Source: Paenibacillus sp. PvR098 (lineage in GTDB: Bacteria > Bacillota > Bacilli > Paenibacillales > NBRC-103111). Taken from it: 64,000 nucleotides of DNA. Below are positions 53,895 through 64,000 of this stretch, piece by piece. Both the position numbers and the translations under genes were made by a program. The stretch is taken from assembly GCF_017833255.1 (NCBI RefSeq), contig NZ_JAFIBU010000001.1, positions 3,193,501 to 3,257,500 of the forward strand, read 5' to 3'. The stretch's first letter is position 1, and every line of letters begins with the position of its first letter. The notes beneath the pieces were generated by a model. It had not been told where the DNA came from, ran no database searches, and saw only the letters and a program-made list of their open reading frames with translations.

Positions 53895-55265
53895 GTGGAA
53901 AGCCATCCTAACGACCAGTGGCAGCATGTACTATCCATATTGCAAAAAAGGGTGAGCAAACCGAGCTACGAAACGTGGCTTACCTCCACAAGAGCTGTCG
54001 TATTTAACGATACAACGGTCACGATCTGTACCCCGAACAATTTCGCGCGCGACTGGCTGGAAAACCGCTATACCAAGCATATTAAAGAAGCGGTTTACGA
54101 TTATACCGGCAAACAAGTCGAGCTCAAATTCATCATTGAATCCGAAGAACAGCCTGAACCGCCCAGCGTGTTAGCCACACCGGCTGCTAACACGGCCAAA
54201 GCACAACAAGCCTCTGCGCCTGAGGAAACGTTCAGTCATATGATGAACCCGAAATATACGTTCGATACGTTCGTCATCGGGTCAGGAAATCGGTTTGCCC
54301 ATGCGGCATCGCTAGCTGTTGCGGAAGCGCCGGCCAAAGCGTATAATCCGTTGTTTCTATACGGAGGCGTGGGGCTAGGCAAAACGCACCTCATGCATGC
54401 CATCGGCCACTATGTGCTCGAGCATAACCCCAGTGCACGCGTGCTCTACATCTCGTCTGAGAAATTCACGAACGAATTCATCAATGCCATCCGCGACAAC
54501 CGCGGCGAAAGCTTTCGCAACAAATATCGCACTATCGATGTATTGCTTATAGATGATATTCAGTTCCTGGCCGGAAAAGAACAGACACAAGAAGAATTTT
54601 TCCATACGTTCAACGCTTTGCATGAAGAACGCAAGCAGATTATCATTTCCAGTGATCGGCCTCCCAAGGAAATCCCAACGCTGGAAGAACGTCTCCGCTC
54701 CAGGTTTGAATGGGGCTTGATTACAGATATTCAGCCACCGGATTTGGAGACCCGGATCGCGATTTTGCGCAAAAAAGCTAGAGCCGAAAATCTCGATATT
54801 CCGAACGAAGCCATGGTGTATATCGCCAACCAAATCGATTCGAACATTCGAGAGCTGGAAGGCGCATTAATCCGTGTTGTAGCCTTCTCTTCTTTAATTA
54901 ACGAAGACATTACATCGCATTTGGCCGCTGAAGCGCTCAAAGATATCATTCCTAGCAGCCGTCCAAGAGTCATTACAATTCAGGATATCCAGCAAAAAGT
55001 CGGGGAATTCTACGGAATGAAAATCGAGGATTTCAAAGCGCGCAAACGAACCAAAACCGTTGCTTTCCCAAGGCAAATCGCCATGTATCTGGCTCGGGAG
55101 ATGACGGACTTCTCACTGCCGAAGATCGGGGAAGCATTCGGCGGACGAGATCATACGACGGTCATTCATGCGCATGAGAAAATATCCCAAGCACTCAAAG
55201 TGGATCAGGAATTATTCAAAGTCATTCAGAACATTACGGAAAAAATTAAAAACGTAACATTTTAA
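53895..55265 (+). CDS. dnaA: Chromosomal replication initiator DnaA
   Basis: A 456-residue initiator. Domain I is at 1-80 ([15 protein letters not shown]), a linker at 85-112, AAA+ domain III with Walker [10 protein letters not shown] at 157-165 and Walker [12 protein letters not shown], and DNA-binding domain IV ending with [20 protein letters not shown] and [15 protein letters not shown]. The start is GTG with AGGGAGTG about ten bases upstream. It binds the boxes on both sides of its own gene. Confidence 0.99.
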   Translation: MESHPNDQWQHVLSILQKRVSKPSYETWLTSTRAVVFNDTTVTICTPNNFARDWLENRYTKHIKEAVYDYTGKQVELKFIIESEEQPEPPSVLATPAANTAKAQQASAPEETFSHMMNPKYTFDTFVIGSGNRFAHAASLAVAEAPAKAYNPLFLYGGVGLGKTHLMHAIGHYVLEHNPSARVLYISSEKFTNEFINAIRDNRGESFRNKYRTIDVLLIDDIQFLAGKEQTQEEFFHTFNALHEERKQIIISSDRPPKEIPTLEERLRSRFEWGLITDIQPPDLETRIAILRKKARAENLDIPNEAMVYIANQIDSNIRELEGALIRVVAFSSLINEDITSHLAAEALKDIIPSSRPRVITIQDIQQKVGEFYGMKIEDFKARKRTKTVAFPRQIAMYLAREMTDFSLPKIGEAFGGRDHTTVIHAHEKISQALKVDQELFKVIQNITEKIKNVTF

Positions 55266-55289
55266 ACGGAAAACTATGCTTTGAATGTG

Positions 55290-55407
55290 TTATCCACAGC
55301 TGCATAAAGGAGAGCCTATGCACAATCTTATACACATGTGGATAGGCTTTCTTTTTGCCCTATTAACCGACATATCCACATATCCCGGGCCCCTACTACT
55401 ATTACTA
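55290..55407. other. oriC: oriC part 2: DnaA boxes, GC patch and DnaA-trio between dnaA and dnaN
   Basis: Perfect boxes lie at 55290-55298 and 55328-55336; near boxes lie at 55337-55345 (-) and 55372-55380 (+). Directly after the last box come a GC-rich patch (CCCGGGCCCC, 55384-55393) and a run of trios TAC-TAC-TAT-TAC-TA (55394-55407), followed by AT-rich sequence. This is the box / GC / DnaA-trio order of the B. subtilis basal unwinding element. Confidence 0.9.
55313..55348 (+). terminator. dnaA terminator overlapping DnaA boxes
   Basis: AGCCTAT / ATAGGCT stem extended after one mismatch by CACA / TGTG, followed by TTTCTTTTTG. The loop and right arm contain two DnaA boxes (55328 and 55337). 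Confidence 0.75.
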
Positions 55408-55477
55408 AATAAAAAAACAATGTAATATAGAGGTATATGCCCATTTGTCCCATCTTAGAACCAGTAGGAGTGACATT

Positions 55478-56620
55478 ATGAAATTAACGGTACTCAAGCA
55501 ATATTTAAACGAATCCATCGGTCACGTTTCAAAGGCCATATCGAGCAAAACAACCATTCCCATTTTAAGCGGGATCAAAATAGACGTAGATTCCAGCGGA
55601 ATGACACTGACGGCCAGCGATACCGATATTTCCATCCAAAGCTTTATTCCGGCTGAGGACAATGAAATTCAAGTGATCGATCTCAAAAAATCCGGAAGCG
55701 TAGTACTCCCTTCCAAATTTTTTGTGGAAATTATTCGTAAGCTTCCCGCCCAGCAAGTTGAAATTGAGGTCAAAGACCATTTTCAAACGACGATTCGTTC
55801 AGGCTCTTCAGAAATTCAACTGGTAGGTCTTGATCCCGAGGAATATCCGATTATGCCTGGCATTGAGGAAAATAAACGGATCCAAATTCCAAGCGATCTC
55901 TTGAGAACAATGATTAAGCAAACCTCATTTGCCGTTTCCACAAACGAAGCTACTCCCGTACTGACAGGAATCTTGTGGACGATTGCTGACGGCAAGCTGA
56001 AGTTCATTGCATGCGATCGGCACCGCTTGGCCAGCAGAGAAACGAATATTAACACCGAAGAAGGAATGACGCTGGGCAACGTAACCATTTCAGGGAAAAC
56101 GTTAACCGAGCTAGCGAAAATATTGCCAGACCAAAATACACTGATCGATGTCGTTTTTGCTGAAAATCAAGTACTTTTTAACATGAAGTCCATTTTGTTC
56201 TACACCCGTATTTTGGATGGTACATATCCGGATACGTCCAAGCTTATACCTCAATCGTATCAAACGGAGCTTGTCGTAAATACGAATGAATTGATTGATG
56301 CGATTGACCGCGCCTACCTCCTGTCCAGAGAAGACAAGAGCAACATCGTCAAGCTGATGATGCGTGAGGACAAATCGATCGAGATCTCATCTACCTCTTC
56401 TGAACTTGGAAAAGTTACCGAAGAGCTGATGACTTCAAGCATGACGGGAGAACTTCTGCGCATCTCCTTTAACTCCAAATATATGCTTGATGCCTTAAAG
56501 GTCATGGACAGTGAACAGATTCATATCGGCTTTACCGGTGCGATGCAGCCGATAATTATCAGGCCGGACGAGAATTCCAGCCTGCTGCAGCTGATCTTGC
56601 CCTACCGGACTACAAGCTAG
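55478..56620 (+). CDS. dnaN: DNA polymerase III beta subunit (sliding clamp)
   Basis: A 380-residue ring subunit that tethers the polymerase. Three repeated clamp domains cover the length; MKLTVLKQYLNESIGHVSKA opens and IIRPDENSSLLQLILPYR closes. The ATG at 55478 has GTAGGAGTG upstream; 11 further upstream codons are not supported. Confidence 0.98.
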   Translation: MKLTVLKQYLNESIGHVSKAISSKTTIPILSGIKIDVDSSGMTLTASDTDISIQSFIPAEDNEIQVIDLKKSGSVVLPSKFFVEIIRKLPAQQVEIEVKDHFQTTIRSGSSEIQLVGLDPEEYPIMPGIEENKRIQIPSDLLRTMIKQTSFAVSTNEATPVLTGILWTIADGKLKFIACDRHRLASRETNINTEEGMTLGNVTISGKTLTELAKILPDQNTLIDVVFAENQVLFNMKSILFYTRILDGTYPDTSKLIPQSYQTELVVNTNELIDAIDRAYLLSREDKSNIVKLMMREDKSIEISSTSSELGKVTEELMTSSMTGELLRISFNSKYMLDALKVMDSEQIHIGFTGAMQPIIIRPDENSSLLQLILPYRTTS

Positions 56621-56637
56621 AAAGAAGGATCAATCGG

Positions 56638-56856
56638 ATGGAAAAAGTAAGCATAAGCACGGACTATATTACCCTTGGTCAATTTTTAAAGCTGGCGGAT
56701 TGCATTTCTACCGGAGGACAAGCTAAAAGTTTTTTGCAGGAAACTGAAATCTTCGTTAACGGAGAGCCGGAAAATCGCCGGGGTCGCAAACTGGTTCCCA
56801 ATGATATCATCAAGGTCGCAGGCTGCGGGGAGTTTCAAGTCGATACGCAAAATTAA
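56638..56856 (+). CDS. yaaA: S4-domain RNA-binding protein YaaA (RlbA)
   Basis: A 72-residue protein that is almost wholly an S4 RNA-binding domain: TLGQFLKLADCISTGGQAKS, then VNGEPENRRGRKLVPNDII. Implicated in ribosome assembly. Located between dnaN and recF, its normal place. Confidence 0.95.
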   Translation: MEKVSISTDYITLGQFLKLADCISTGGQAKSFLQETEIFVNGEPENRRGRKLVPNDIIKVAGCGEFQVDTQN

Positions 56857-56880
56857 TAGTTAAGCTTTTCGAAGAAGGCT

Positions 56881-56928
56881 TGCTGCGCAAGGCCCAGCAG
56901 ATGCTTACGAGGCCGGCTTTGCGCAGCA
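56881..56928. other. Hairpin-forming inverted repeat in the yaaA-recF gap
   Basis: TGCTGCGCAA at 56881 pairs with TTGCGCAGCA at 56919; both arms sit in repeated GGCTT...GCC contexts. It ends 7 bases before the recF ribosome site. No T run, so not a simple terminator. Confidence 0.5.
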
Positions 56929-56949
56929 AAGCCCTTAGGAGGAACCGTT

Positions 56950-58056
56950 TTGCAGTTAAAAAGGCTGTTAGTCCAGCATTATCGCAATTACGAGCAGATC
57001 GAGTTCCAAACGGACAGCATGGTAAACATTATCGTGGGACCGAATGCTCAGGGAAAAACCAATTTGCTGGAGTCTATTTTCGTACTCGCGCTGACCAAGA
57101 GCCACCGCACCAACCAAGATAAAGAACTGATCCGTTGGAACGAGAAAACGGCCAGCTTGCATGCGGAGATTGAAAAGCGGTACGGAACTCTTCAGCTTGA
57201 TCTGACCATATCCCAGCAGGGCAAACGGGCCAAAATCAACGGACTGGAGCAAAAAAAACTAAGCAATTTTATTGGATCTATGAACGTTGTCATGTTTGCA
57301 CCCGAGGATCTGGAGATCGTCAAGGGGTCTCCAAGTGTCCGCCGGCGGTTTCTCGACATGGAAATCGGACAGGTTCATCCTGCCTATTTATACGATCTCT
57401 CCCAGTACAATAAAGTACTGCAGCAGCGGAACAATTACTTAAAGCAGTTGTTTTCTTCCTCCGGCGCCGCCCCCCTTCTTGAAGTTTGGAATGAGCAGCT
57501 TGCCCAATTCGGTATTAAAATTATGAAAAAACGTCAAAGCTTTATAAAGAAGCTGCAAACTTGGGCGGAGAAAATACATGCTGGCATTACGAACGGTACA
57601 GAACGACTGCGAATTGAGTACGACAGTACCTTCGCTGATTCACTCGAAGAAGAAGAAGCTGTTTTATTTGACCAATTTATGATAAAGTTATCACAGGTGA
57701 GGGATCAAGAAATACGCCGCGGCGTGACGATGGCCGGTCCGCACCGGGACGATCTCCGTTTTTATATCAATGATAAAGAGGCGCAAACGTTCGGCTCCCA
57801 AGGGCAGCAGCGAACAACGGCCTTATCCCTCAAGCTTGCCGAAATTGAGCTCATCCGGGAAGAAGTCGGGGAGTATCCCCTCCTCCTGCTCGACGATGTA
57901 CTGTCAGAGCTTGACCAATATCGCCAAACCCAGCTCATTGAGACGTTCCAGCGGAAGGTTCAGACCTTTATTACGACAACCGGCATTGAAAGCATAGATT
58001 TGTCAAAACTGGAAAGCGCTTCTGTGATTCACGTTCGTGACGGAAGCTTCACATAA
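56950..58056 (+). CDS. recF: DNA replication and repair protein RecF
   Basis: A 368-residue SMC-like ATPase that helps RecO/RecR load RecA at gaps. Walker A is GPNAQGKTNLLES near residue 30, the signature is FGSQGQQRTTALSLKLAE, and Walker B is LLLDDVLSELD. The TTG start has AGGAGG at good spacing. Confidence 0.97.
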   Translation: MQLKRLLVQHYRNYEQIEFQTDSMVNIIVGPNAQGKTNLLESIFVLALTKSHRTNQDKELIRWNEKTASLHAEIEKRYGTLQLDLTISQQGKRAKINGLEQKKLSNFIGSMNVVMFAPEDLEIVKGSPSVRRRFLDMEIGQVHPAYLYDLSQYNKVLQQRNNYLKQLFSSSGAAPLLEVWNEQLAQFGIKIMKKRQSFIKKLQTWAEKIHAGITNGTERLRIEYDSTFADSLEEEEAVLFDQFMIKLSQVRDQEIRRGVTMAGPHRDDLRFYINDKEAQTFGSQGQQRTTALSLKLAEIELIREEVGEYPLLLLDDVLSELDQYRQTQLIETFQRKVQTFITTTGIESIDLSKLESASVIHVRDGSFT

Positions 58057-58094
58057 ATTTGTTGCATCGTTTTGCCGATAAGGAGTGAGCCAGG

Positions 58095-58343
58095 ATGTTC
58101 ATCCATTTGGGCGGCGAAAAAATTATTCGCGCATCGGAGCTTGTCGCCATTTTTGACCTATCTATCGAAAAATCTTCCAAAATATCGAAGCAATTCGTCA
58201 CATACGCCAATAAGGAAAAGCGCGTGGAGGTGATTGGTGATGAGGAGAGCAAGTCGCTTGTAGTCACACATACAAAAGTCTACTACTCTCCGATCTCGTC
58301 CATGACCTTGAAGAAACGTGCGCACCAGCTGTTAACGAACTAG
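58095..58343 (+). CDS. remB: RemB/YaaB extracellular-matrix regulator-like protein
   Basis: An 82-residue protein of the DUF370-like family: MFIHLGGEKIIRASELVAIF, then SKSLVVTHTKVYYSPIS. In Bacillus RemB works with RemA in matrix gene control. Between recF and gyrB as usual. A GGAGTGAG ribosome site precedes the ATG. Confidence 0.93.
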   Translation: MFIHLGGEKIIRASELVAIFDLSIEKSSKISKQFVTYANKEKRVEVIGDEESKSLVVTHTKVYYSPISSMTLKKRAHQLLTN

Positions 58344-58439
58344 GTTCATGTCGCTCCGCGACTCCTTCAGCAAGTTGAACATGAGCGAGATTTCCACCTT
58401 GAGAGAGCAGGTTCAGGGTAGATTTACTCTTTTTACTAA

Positions 58440-60371
<1,932 letters not shown>

Positions 60372-60404
60372 TTCATCGCCATGAACTGTAGGAGGTAAAA
60401 ACCA

Positions 60405-62885
60405 TTGTCGGAAGAACCCCGTTCACAGGTTAAAGAAATAGATATCGGCTCAGAAATGCGCACTTCTTTTATGGATTACGCAATGAGCATCATTGTAAGC
60501 CGCGCTTTGCCGGATGTCAGAGACGGTCTTAAGCCGGTGCATCGGCGTATTCTGTATGCTATGTCGGAACTCGGCATGTCACCGGACAAGCCTTATAAGA
60601 AATCGGCGAGAATCGTCGGGGAAGTCATTGGTAAGTACCATCCGCACGGCGACTCGGCTGTGTATGAAACGATGGTGCGTATGGCGCAGGATTTCTCTTT
60701 ACGCTACATGCTCGTTGATGGCCACGGAAACTTTGGCTCGATTGATGGTGACTCTGCGGCAGCCATGCGTTATACAGAGGCGCGGTTGTCCAAAATCGCG
60801 ATGGAGCTGCTCCGTGAAATCAACAAAGAAACCATCGATTTCATACCGAACTATGACGGCGAGGAGCAGGAACCTGTGGTCATGCCCGCACGCTTTCCTA
60901 ACTTGCTGGTCAACGGATCGTCAGGTATCGCCGTAGGGATGGCAACCAATATCCCGCCGCATAACTTAACCGAGGTGATCAATGGCGTTCAGCAGCTGAT
61001 TGAGAATCCGGACCTTACATCACTCGATCTGATGCAATCGATCAAAGGACCCGATTTTCCTACCGCGGGTTTTATTATGGGGCGTGAAGGAATTAAACAT
61101 GCATACGCTACAGGCCGCGGTTCTGTGACAATGCGCGCTAGGGCGACCATCGAGGAAACCGGCGGTAAAGCACGGATCATCGTGCACGAGCTGCCTTATC
61201 AAGTCATTAAAGCTCGTTTGATTGAAAAAATCGCCGAGCTGGTTCGCGAGAAGAAAATTGACGGCATTACGGATTTGCGGGACGAATCGGACCGCAATGG
61301 TATGCGCATCGTCATTGAACTTCGCCGCGACGTCAATCCAAACGTCGTACTGAACAACTTGTACAAACAGACGGCTATGCAGTCCAATTTCGGTATCATC
61401 ATGCTCGCTTTGGTGAACGGTGAACCGAAGGTGCTCAATCTTCGCGACATGCTGTTTCATTACTTGCAGCACCAGAAGGAAGTCATTCGACGCCGGACGG
61501 AATTTGACCTTCGCAAAGCGGAAGCCCGTGCACACATCTTGGAGGGTCTACGCATTGCGCTGGATCATTTGGATGAAGTTATCACTCTTATCCGTGCATC
61601 TCGTACCACCGAAGAAGCTCGTGAAGGTCTGATCAACCGTTTCGGTCTCAGCTACGATCAAGCACAGGCGATCCTCGATATGCGTTTGCAGCGCCTCACC
61701 GGCTTGGAACGCGAAAAAATCGAAGAAGAGTACGCCGAGCTTCTCAAGAAAATTGCGGAGTTCAAAGCCATTCTGGCTGACGAGCAACTGGTGCTGAAAA
61801 TCATCAGCGAAGAGCTGAACGAAATTAAAGAGAAGTTCGGAGACGAACGCCGTTCGGAGATTACGATCGGTGAAGAAAGCATCGAAGACGAAGACTTGAT
61901 CCCTCAAACCGAAGTCGTTATTACGATATCACATACAGGCTATATCAAGCGTTTGCCGGTGACCACCTACCGCAGCCAAAGACGCGGTGGCAGAGGTGTG
62001 ATCGGCATGGACACCAAAGATAATGATTTTGTGGAGCATTTGTTCGTGACGAACTCTCACCATTACCTTATGTTCTTCACGGATAAAGGTAAGGTGTACC
62101 GTCTTAAGGCTTATGAGATTCCGGATCTTAGCCGTACGGCCCGGGGAACGCCGATCATCAACCTGATTCAGATTGAGCAAGGTGAGACGGTGAATGCGGT
62201 AATTCCTGTAGAAAGCTTTGATTCCGAGCAATATTTGTTCTTTGCTACCAAGAACGGATTGGTGAAAAAGACTTCGCTTGATGACTACTCCAATATTCGT
62301 AAAGGCGGGTTGATCGCGATTACGCTTCGTGAAGACGATGACCTGATCGGAGTCAAGCTGACGGACGGAAATCAATCAATCGTTATGGGGACGAAGCAAG
62401 GGATGTCCATCCACTTCCCAGAGCAGGATGTTCGTTCGATGGGACGAGGGGCTACCGGAGTGAAAGGTATTCACCTCGATGAAAATGATGCTGTCATTGA
62501 TATGGACGTTGTTCATCCGGACAACAGCGTGCTCATCGTAACGTCTAAAGGTTACGGCAAGCGGACTCCGGTTGAAGAGTACCGGATTCAGACCCGTGGC
62601 GGCAAAGGGATAAAGACGCTTAATGTTACGTCGAAGAACGGCCCGGTTGTAGGTTTGAAGGTCGTTCAAGAAGACGAAGATCTTATGATCATCACCGCGC
62701 TGGGAACGATTATCCGTACGAGTATGTCGGGCATTTCCATGATGGGACGTAATACTCAAGGGGTTAGACTCATTCATATCCGTGATGAGGACGAGGTTTC
62801 CACCGTAGCGCGGGTTGAGAAGAGTGAAGATCAGCCTGAATTAGAAGAAGACGGCGAGGCGCCGGACATTATAGCAGAAGATTAA
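60405..62885 (+). CDS. gyrA: DNA gyrase subunit A
   Basis: An 826-residue cleavage subunit. The quinolone-resistance region reads [17 protein letters not shown], with the usual Ser and Glu at the drug-contact positions, so no resistance change is seen. The catalytic tyrosine lies in [13 protein letters not shown]. The C-terminal beta-pinwheel has the GyrA box QRRGGRG. The TTG start has TAGGAGGT upstream; 33 bases after gyrB. The tail is acidic. Confidence 0.98.
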   Translation: MSEEPRSQVKEIDIGSEMRTSFMDYAMSIIVSRALPDVRDGLKPVHRRILYAMSELGMSPDKPYKKSARIVGEVIGKYHPHGDSAVYETMVRMAQDFSLRYMLVDGHGNFGSIDGDSAAAMRYTEARLSKIAMELLREINKETIDFIPNYDGEEQEPVVMPARFPNLLVNGSSGIAVGMATNIPPHNLTEVINGVQQLIENPDLTSLDLMQSIKGPDFPTAGFIMGREGIKHAYATGRGSVTMRARATIEETGGKARIIVHELPYQVIKARLIEKIAELVREKKIDGITDLRDESDRNGMRIVIELRRDVNPNVVLNNLYKQTAMQSNFGIIMLALVNGEPKVLNLRDMLFHYLQHQKEVIRRRTEFDLRKAEARAHILEGLRIALDHLDEVITLIRASRTTEEAREGLINRFGLSYDQAQAILDMRLQRLTGLEREKIEEEYAELLKKIAEFKAILADEQLVLKIISEELNEIKEKFGDERRSEITIGEESIEDEDLIPQTEVVITISHTGYIKRLPVTTYRSQRRGGRGVIGMDTKDNDFVEHLFVTNSHHYLMFFTDKGKVYRLKAYEIPDLSRTARGTPIINLIQIEQGETVNAVIPVESFDSEQYLFFATKNGLVKKTSLDDYSNIRKGGLIAITLREDDDLIGVKLTDGNQSIVMGTKQGMSIHFPEQDVRSMGRGATGVKGIHLDENDAVIDMDVVHPDNSVLIVTSKGYGKRTPVEEYRIQTRGGKGIKTLNVTSKNGPVVGLKVVQEDEDLMIITALGTIIRTSMSGISMMGRNTQGVRLIHIRDEDEVSTVARVEKSEDQPELEEDGEAPDIIAED

Positions 62886-62909
62886 CCGTCTTACGTATAA
62901 ATGGTTGAA

Positions 62910-62932
62910 GAATGGGGCTTACATCCCCATTC
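62910..62932 (+). terminator. Terminator of the dnaA-gyrA region
   Basis: GAATGGGG / CCCCATTC with a 7-base loop, then TTTTTCG, 25 bases after the gyrA stop. Confidence 0.9.
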
Positions 62933-63122
62933 TTTTTCGTTTAAGATATAAGAAAGAATAAGTTTTCAGAGGAGCAAAAGACTTTCTTTATCGCAAGAAA
63001 AGCTGCTGCTAAACCACGGATGGTTCTTCGCGGAAAGGGCTTCGGTCAGAAGAATGTTTTAGTAAATACAGCGCAAATAGGTTTTGTTAATACACTAACA
63101 TGAGGCAAGGTGAGGGAATCCC

Positions 63123-64000
63123 ATGGTCACAGTTCCCGTTTCCCAATTAAAGTCCGGCGAGAAAATTTCAGAAGATGTGCTGACCAAATACAACAATGTG
63201 ATTTTTCCCAAAGGAAGAGTCATCTCGGATCGCGATTTGGAAATACTCCGAGCATTCTTGATTTCATCCGTTCACATCGAAGCCAAGAATGGAGAGTCTG
63301 TTAAAGTATCCGATGAAAGCGTCATTGAGAAACAAAAACATACAAGATCGGTTCTGCCTTTCTATGAGCAATATGAAAAAATGCTGCAGCTGATGCGTCG
63401 TGTATATAATATTGCAAACGCCGGCGGACAGAACCTGCCTATACTGGAGATACGTACAACCCTGGAGAAGTTGATCCAGCATGTTGACTATTACAAAGCG
63501 CTCACGTTTAGCCCAAGACATTTTCAACTGAGTGACTTTATATATCATAATGGTATTATGGTTAGTCTTACATCCTATAACTTGGCCAAGTGGCACGGTT
63601 TACCAACTAAGGACTTAATGCCGGTCGCATTGGGCGGATTATTGCATGATATCGGGAATGCGAAGGTGGACGCTGGTATTTTGTTCAAACCAAGCAAGTT
63701 GAATGCCGACGAGAGAGAGGATATGAAAAAGCACACCATTATTGGCTACAACTTGTTAAAAAGCGTACCTGCCGTTAACGATGGAGTAAGGCTTTGCGCA
63801 CTACAGCATCATGAACGCGAAGACGGATCCGGCTATCCTTTGGGTGTTCGCGGTGACAAGATTCATTTGTATTCAAAAATTGTGGCCATTACGGATGTGT
63901 TTCATGCTATGAGAACCAATCGTTATCATAAGAGCGGAACTTCCCCCTACTTGGTGTTGGAACAGCTTCTGGACGAATCGTTTGGGAAATTGGATCCTGC
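63123..64000 (+). CDS. HD-GYP domain phosphohydrolase (3' end outside window)
   Basis: Open frame of at least 292 codons running off the window. The first 130 residues are an N-terminal domain of unknown role starting MVTVPVSQLKSGEKISEDVL. The HD-GYP domain follows: HD in LLHDIGNAKVD (H175-D176) and the HH...GYP signature HHEREDGSGYP from H229. Such enzymes hydrolyse cyclic-di-GMP or related dinucleotides. AAGGTGAGGG precedes the ATG. It has its own promoter after the gyrA terminator. Confidence 0.93.
   Translation, partial: MVTVPVSQLKSGEKISEDVLTKYNNVIFPKGRVISDRDLEILRAFLISSVHIEAKNGESVKVSDESVIEKQKHTRSVLPFYEQYEKMLQLMRRVYNIANAGGQNLPILEIRTTLEKLIQHVDYYKALTFSPRHFQLSDFIYHNGIMVSLTSYNLAKWHGLPTKDLMPVALGGLLHDIGNAKVDAGILFKPSKLNADEREDMKKHTIIGYNLLKSVPAVNDGVRLCALQHHEREDGSGYPLGVRGDKIHLYSKIVAITDVFHAMRTNRYHKSGTSPYLVLEQLLDESFGKLDP

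Overview
The window is the left side and core of a chromosomal replication origin from a Gram-positive, endospore-forming member of the Bacillales, most likely Paenibacillaceae. The reasons are the order rpmH-rnpA on one side and dnaA-dnaN-yaaA-recF-remB-gyrB-gyrA on the other, the wal operon, soj/spo0J/noc, the sporulation gene yyaC, gdpP, strong AGGAGG-type ribosome sites and frequent GTG/TTG starts. I cannot name a species.

Layout. Bases 1-6837 (+) hold a catabolic operon: a three-part TRAP transporter (first gene cut by the window edge), a LarA-like protein, an aldehyde dehydrogenase and an iron-type alcohol dehydrogenase. A convergent sodium-dependent transporter follows (-). Bases 8473-17917 form an accessory island lying directly against the 3' end of rlmH. 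It has three compartments: an actin-like parM with a ParR-like gene and an iterated repeat array; a membrane protein with an Xre/DUF2975 pair; and a clearly AT-rich segment with an SF1 helicase plus unknown partner and a HigB/HigA-ImmA module. Copies of the last rlmH codons (E-P-Y-H-K-stop) recur at 11.05 kb and 13.29 kb, with a degenerate copy at 8.48 kb, all in direct orientation. This is the arrangement SCC-type elements leave in staphylococci, but no recombinase gene is present.

Bases 17.9-44.1 kb are conserved core, almost all on the minus strand and so co-directional with a fork leaving the origin: rlmH, yyzF-like, htrA, walJ-I-H-K-R, an M23 peptidase, purA with a PurBox pair, dnaB/dnaC, rplI, gdpP, yybS, mazG-like, CBS, rpsR-ssb-rpsF, a tRNA-Ser(CGA) carrying the remnant of an integrated element (decayed tyrosine recombinase and a 62-bp copy of the tRNA 3' part), then DUF951, mscS, DUF3343, yyaC, DUF4446 and a cysteine desulfurase-like gene.

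Bases 44.1-53.3 kb carry chromosome segregation and tRNA/membrane biogenesis genes (parB, parA, noc, rsmG, mnmG, mnmE, jag, yidC, rnpA, rpmH), with a parS site inside parB. The origin is bipartite: a DnaA-box cluster upstream of dnaA (53.5-53.8 kb), and boxes plus a GC-rich patch and DnaA-trio run between dnaA and dnaN (55.29-55.41 kb). The plus-strand replication operon follows. The window ends inside an HD-GYP phosphohydrolase gene.

No rRNA operon, CRISPR array, complete transposase or large serine recombinase was seen. Start codons were reassigned where the ribosome site or family length contradicted the longest reading frame.
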